In this document: positions 4,982 to 6,693 of the stretch, piece after piece
Position numbering within the stretch: position 1 is the stretch's first letter
Layout: each line of letters opens with the position of its first letter
Source of the DNA: Acidimicrobiales bacterium
GTDB taxonomy: Bacteria > Actinomycetota > Acidimicrobiia > Acidimicrobiales > UBA8190
Direction of reading: 5' to 3'
DNA length: 6,693 nucleotides
Assembly (NCBI GenBank): GCA_030042575.1
Contig: JASHZK010000235.1
Location: 1 to 6,693 of the forward strand
Position numbers and translations under genes: made by a program
The notes under the pieces: generated by a model
Seen by the model: only the letters and a program-made list of their open reading frames with translations
Databases searched by the model: none
Told to the model about the DNA's origin: nothing

Positions 4982-6190
4982 CTACCCGGAGCGCACGTCC
5001 ATGGGGGGGCGGCGGGTTCGGTTCCGAGCCGGTTCGCCATCGGAGAGAGCCGGTTCGCCGCTCCCATGACCCGGTGGGGACGACCGGCGCCCACGCCGAG
5101 GACGCCACTCGCTCAGCGTCCTCAAGGTGTGCCTCAGGGTGTAGCGAAAGCCCATGACCGACAAGTACCGGCGCCACCGCTGCACCACGGCCCGCACCGA
5201 CGTCACCCGGTGGCCTGTTCGCCAATCCCTCTCCACGGGGAAGTGGACGACCTGGATGCGACGGCCGGAGAGCGACACAGCGCGGCGTCGGCCTTCGGGC
5301 TCCTTACCGGCCAGCCATCGGGCGTAGTTGGACACGAAGGGGAAGCCGACACACTCCAAGGCCATGAGCGAGCCGAAAGCCCTGGTGTTGACGTCGTGGA
5401 ACCAGCAAACGCCGTCGGCGTCCCTGACGATGTCGACGTTCACGATGCCCTGCACACCCAGCGCCTCGATCACGGGCCGGGCGGCATCTTCGAGCGCCCT
5501 GTCCTCGTGGACCTCGATCTCGGAGTTCGGTCCGAAGGGCGAGACGCGTCTGGTGGCGCGGTAGACGACCAGGGGATCGACTCCCCTGGGCGTGGCCAGC
5601 GCCCCGCAGGCGAATGCCTCACCGTCGACGAAGCGCTCGAAGAACCAACCCTGGGGATCGTCGAGGGACGAGACCAGCTGCTCCAGCTCCAGGCGGGTGC
5701 CCGCCATCCTGACCCCGTCTCCTCCGCGACCGACGCCCGCCTTGACCATGATGGGCAGGCCCAGTTCCGCCACGGCCCGGGCCGGCGTCGCGTCGGCGAC
5801 ACCCAACACCTCCGGGGCACGCAGCCCGGCGTGGCGTATGACGTCCGAGGCTCGGCGCTTGTCCACCAGCTGCTGCCGGCCTGTCCACAGATCAGACCGC
5901 GATCCCGGGGGAAGCTGCCCCAGAGCCGAGTAGGTCTCGGCGGCCACGTACTCGTCGACGTGCACGTCGGCCACGAATTCGTGGCGCAACTGGTCGGCGA
6001 TCCCCACCATCCCCAGCGCCGATGTGTCGATGACCCTGTCGAAGATCAAACCCGGCACCCCGCGTCGGAAGGGCAAGGGGGAGAGGGCGATGGTTCGCAA
6101 TCGAACCCTGTGAATGGCCGCGGCGAACTGGTTGAAGAGCTCCGGGTGCAAGCCGTTGTCCACGAACAGCACCGCCGGCCGGTGCGACAT
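4982..6190 (-). CDS. ATP-grasp domain protein, probable ATP-dependent carboxylate-amine or peptide-like ligase
   Basis: A 402-residue soluble protein. The N-terminal part (RPAVLFVDNGLHPELF, 4-19) is a pre-ATP-grasp Rossmann-like domain. The ATP-grasp core follows: DKRRASDVIRHAGLRAPEV (110-128) with the first conserved Lys; LPIMVKAGVGRGGDGV (145-160) with K150 and the glycine-rich loop over the phosphates; FFERFVDGEAFACG (183-196), the adenine hinge with E185; NVDIVRDADG (251-260); and FHDVNTRAFGS (264-274). That last motif takes the place of the usual 'EINPRxxGS' metal-binding strand, with N268 and R270 kept and D266 in place of Glu. Such enzymes activate a carboxylate as an acyl phosphate and join it to an amine; the substrate is unknown. 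After about residue 364 the tail is low-complexity and Arg/Pro/Gly-rich, probably disordered. ATG 6190 is the first ATG, GTG or TTG in this frame after the upstream gene ends, although no good Shine-Dalgarno site precedes it. It lies 89 bases after the small Cys protein gene, probably in the same operon. Confidence 0.85.
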   Translation of the reverse strand: MSHRPAVLFVDNGLHPELFNQFAAAIHRVRLRTIALSPLPFRRGVPGLIFDRVIDTSALGMVGIADQLRHEFVADVHVDEYVAAETYSALGQLPPGSRSDLWTGRQQLVDKRRASDVIRHAGLRAPEVLGVADATPARAVAELGLPIMVKAGVGRGGDGVRMAGTRLELEQLVSSLDDPQGWFFERFVDGEAFACGALATPRGVDPLVVYRATRRVSPFGPNSEIEVHEDRALEDAARPVIEALGVQGIVNVDIVRDADGVCWFHDVNTRAFGSLMALECVGFPFVSNYARWLAGKEPEGRRRAVSLSGRRIQVVHFPVERDWRTGHRVTSVRAVVQRWRRYLSVMGFRYTLRHTLRTLSEWRPRRGRRSSPPGHGSGEPALSDGEPARNRTRRPPMDVRSG

Positions 6191-6279
6191 CAGACCATCG
6201 ACACTATCGGGGCGCGCCTCGAAATCGGGATTCGCGCTTGGCCGTGCGCTCGTGCCCGACCACCGTGTCCTGCTCGTTT
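6191..6279 (-). other. 89-base spacer between the small Cys protein and ATP-grasp genes
   Basis: No hairpin with a T-run, strong Shine-Dalgarno site or clear promoter is visible. The ATP-grasp frame is open throughout, but its only start-like codon here is CTG directly before the ATG. The 8-base palindrome GGCGCGCC falls in the middle. Confidence 0.5.
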
Positions 6280-6693
6280 TCAGCCCGCTCCTCGCACCGC
6301 AGGCGCCGCCACCGTGTCCCCGTCTTCGACGGCCAGCTCGCACGCCGAGGCCAAGCTCTGGTGGCGCGCCACCGTGCCTCCCGACCACCGCTCGAGCGGG
6401 AGGTCCCCGCTCAACCCGGCCACCACCAGCGGGCGCCCCAACCGAGTGGCACAGACCACCCCCAGCTCGGACTGGGTGAGCCCACTCACGGGCCGGGCCC
6501 GGACATCGGCCACCACGTCGAAGCCGACGTCGAGGGGGCAGATGCGGCCCTCGATGAGCGCATTGCAGGGAAAGGCCGGCTCGCCGGCCTCGTGGCAGCG
6601 CAGGACGCCGGCACCGCAGGCCTCCAACTCGGCCGCCGCCTGCTCGATGGCCCAATCGTCGGTGCCCACGACGAGCACGGTTTGCTGGAGTTC
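6280..6693 (-). CDS. Small cysteine-containing protein of unknown function, 5' end uncertain or outside window
   Basis: The frame ends at TGA 6282-6280 and is still open at the window edge. The codons before GTG 6678 read ELQQT without a stop and without a Shine-Dalgarno site, so the true start is probably a little outside, though GTG 6678 is possible (132 residues). The protein begins with a Rossmann-like strand-loop-helix, VLVVGTDDWAIEQAAAELEACG. A cysteine-rich segment RCHEAGEPAFPCNALIEGRICPLD follows, with Cys at residues 28, 38 and 47 (counted from GTG 6678) plus H29. Then come VGFDVVADVRARP, GVVCATRLGRPLVVAGLSG and a Cys-containing C-terminus; there are six Cys in all. The spacing could suit metal binding, but that is a guess. 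I do not recognise a named family with confidence. The position directly upstream of the ATP-grasp gene suggests a shared process. The order of strands recalls a receiver-like or nucleotide-binding fold, but no phosphorylation motif is evident. Confidence 0.75.
   Translation of the reverse strand, partial: ELQQTVLVVGTDDWAIEQAAAELEACGAGVLRCHEAGEPAFPCNALIEGRICPLDVGFDVVADVRARPVSGLTQSELGVVCATRLGRPLVVAGLSGDLPLERWSGGTVARHQSLASACELAVEDGDTVAAPAVRGAG

Noticed and set aside
6191..6655. An N-terminal extension of the ATP-grasp frame up to 6655.
   Set aside because: It overlaps the small Cys protein gene in another frame and its translation is Gly/Arg-rich shadow sequence. The ATP-grasp fold begins right after ATG 6190.

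Overview
The window is very GC-rich, with GTG starts, GC-ending codons and Shine-Dalgarno sites present at only some genes. Together with a DUF4012-type protein beside glycosyltransferases, this suggests a high-GC actinobacterium, possibly of the Acidimicrobiia or a related lineage; the lineage is inference. It reads as part of a cell-surface or exopolysaccharide biosynthesis locus. I saw no rRNA, tRNA, CRISPR array, transposase or integrase.

Layout. On the minus strand, from the right edge leftwards: the end of a small cysteine-containing protein of unknown function (6693-6280, 5' end probably just outside), an ATP-grasp ligase-like protein (6190-4982), and a GT87-like polytopic glycosyltransferase (4856-3651). 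A polyprenyl-phosphate sugar-1-phosphate transferase (2121-3647, plus strand) converges on the GT87 gene with only 3 bases between the stop codons. Left of it is a 509-base non-coding divergent region (1612-2120), then two minus-strand genes: a GT4-type glycosyltransferase (1611-448) and, 13 bases after its stop, the N-terminal 144 codons of a DUF4012 protein (434-1, running off the window).

How they may work together. The sugar transferase would load the first sugar phosphate onto undecaprenyl phosphate. The GT4 enzyme would extend the glycan at the cytoplasmic face, and the GT87 enzyme would add a sugar outside the membrane from a polyprenyl-phosphate donor. The single-pass DUF4012 protein is of unknown biochemical role but is a usual neighbour of such genes. 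The ATP-grasp protein may make an amide or peptide-like bond on a small molecule or glycan substituent; its substrate cannot be read from the sequence.

The most interesting unexplained signals are non-coding. (1) The divergent intergenic region holds several exact dyads, including an AT-rich 25-bp one, and a run of hairpins leading to the sugar transferase start. (2) The GT87 leader has two overlapping, mutually exclusive hairpins, one of which would pair with the whole Shine-Dalgarno region. (3) The ATP-grasp/small Cys-protein pair has no assigned function. None of these is proven by one sequence; comparative alignment would decide.
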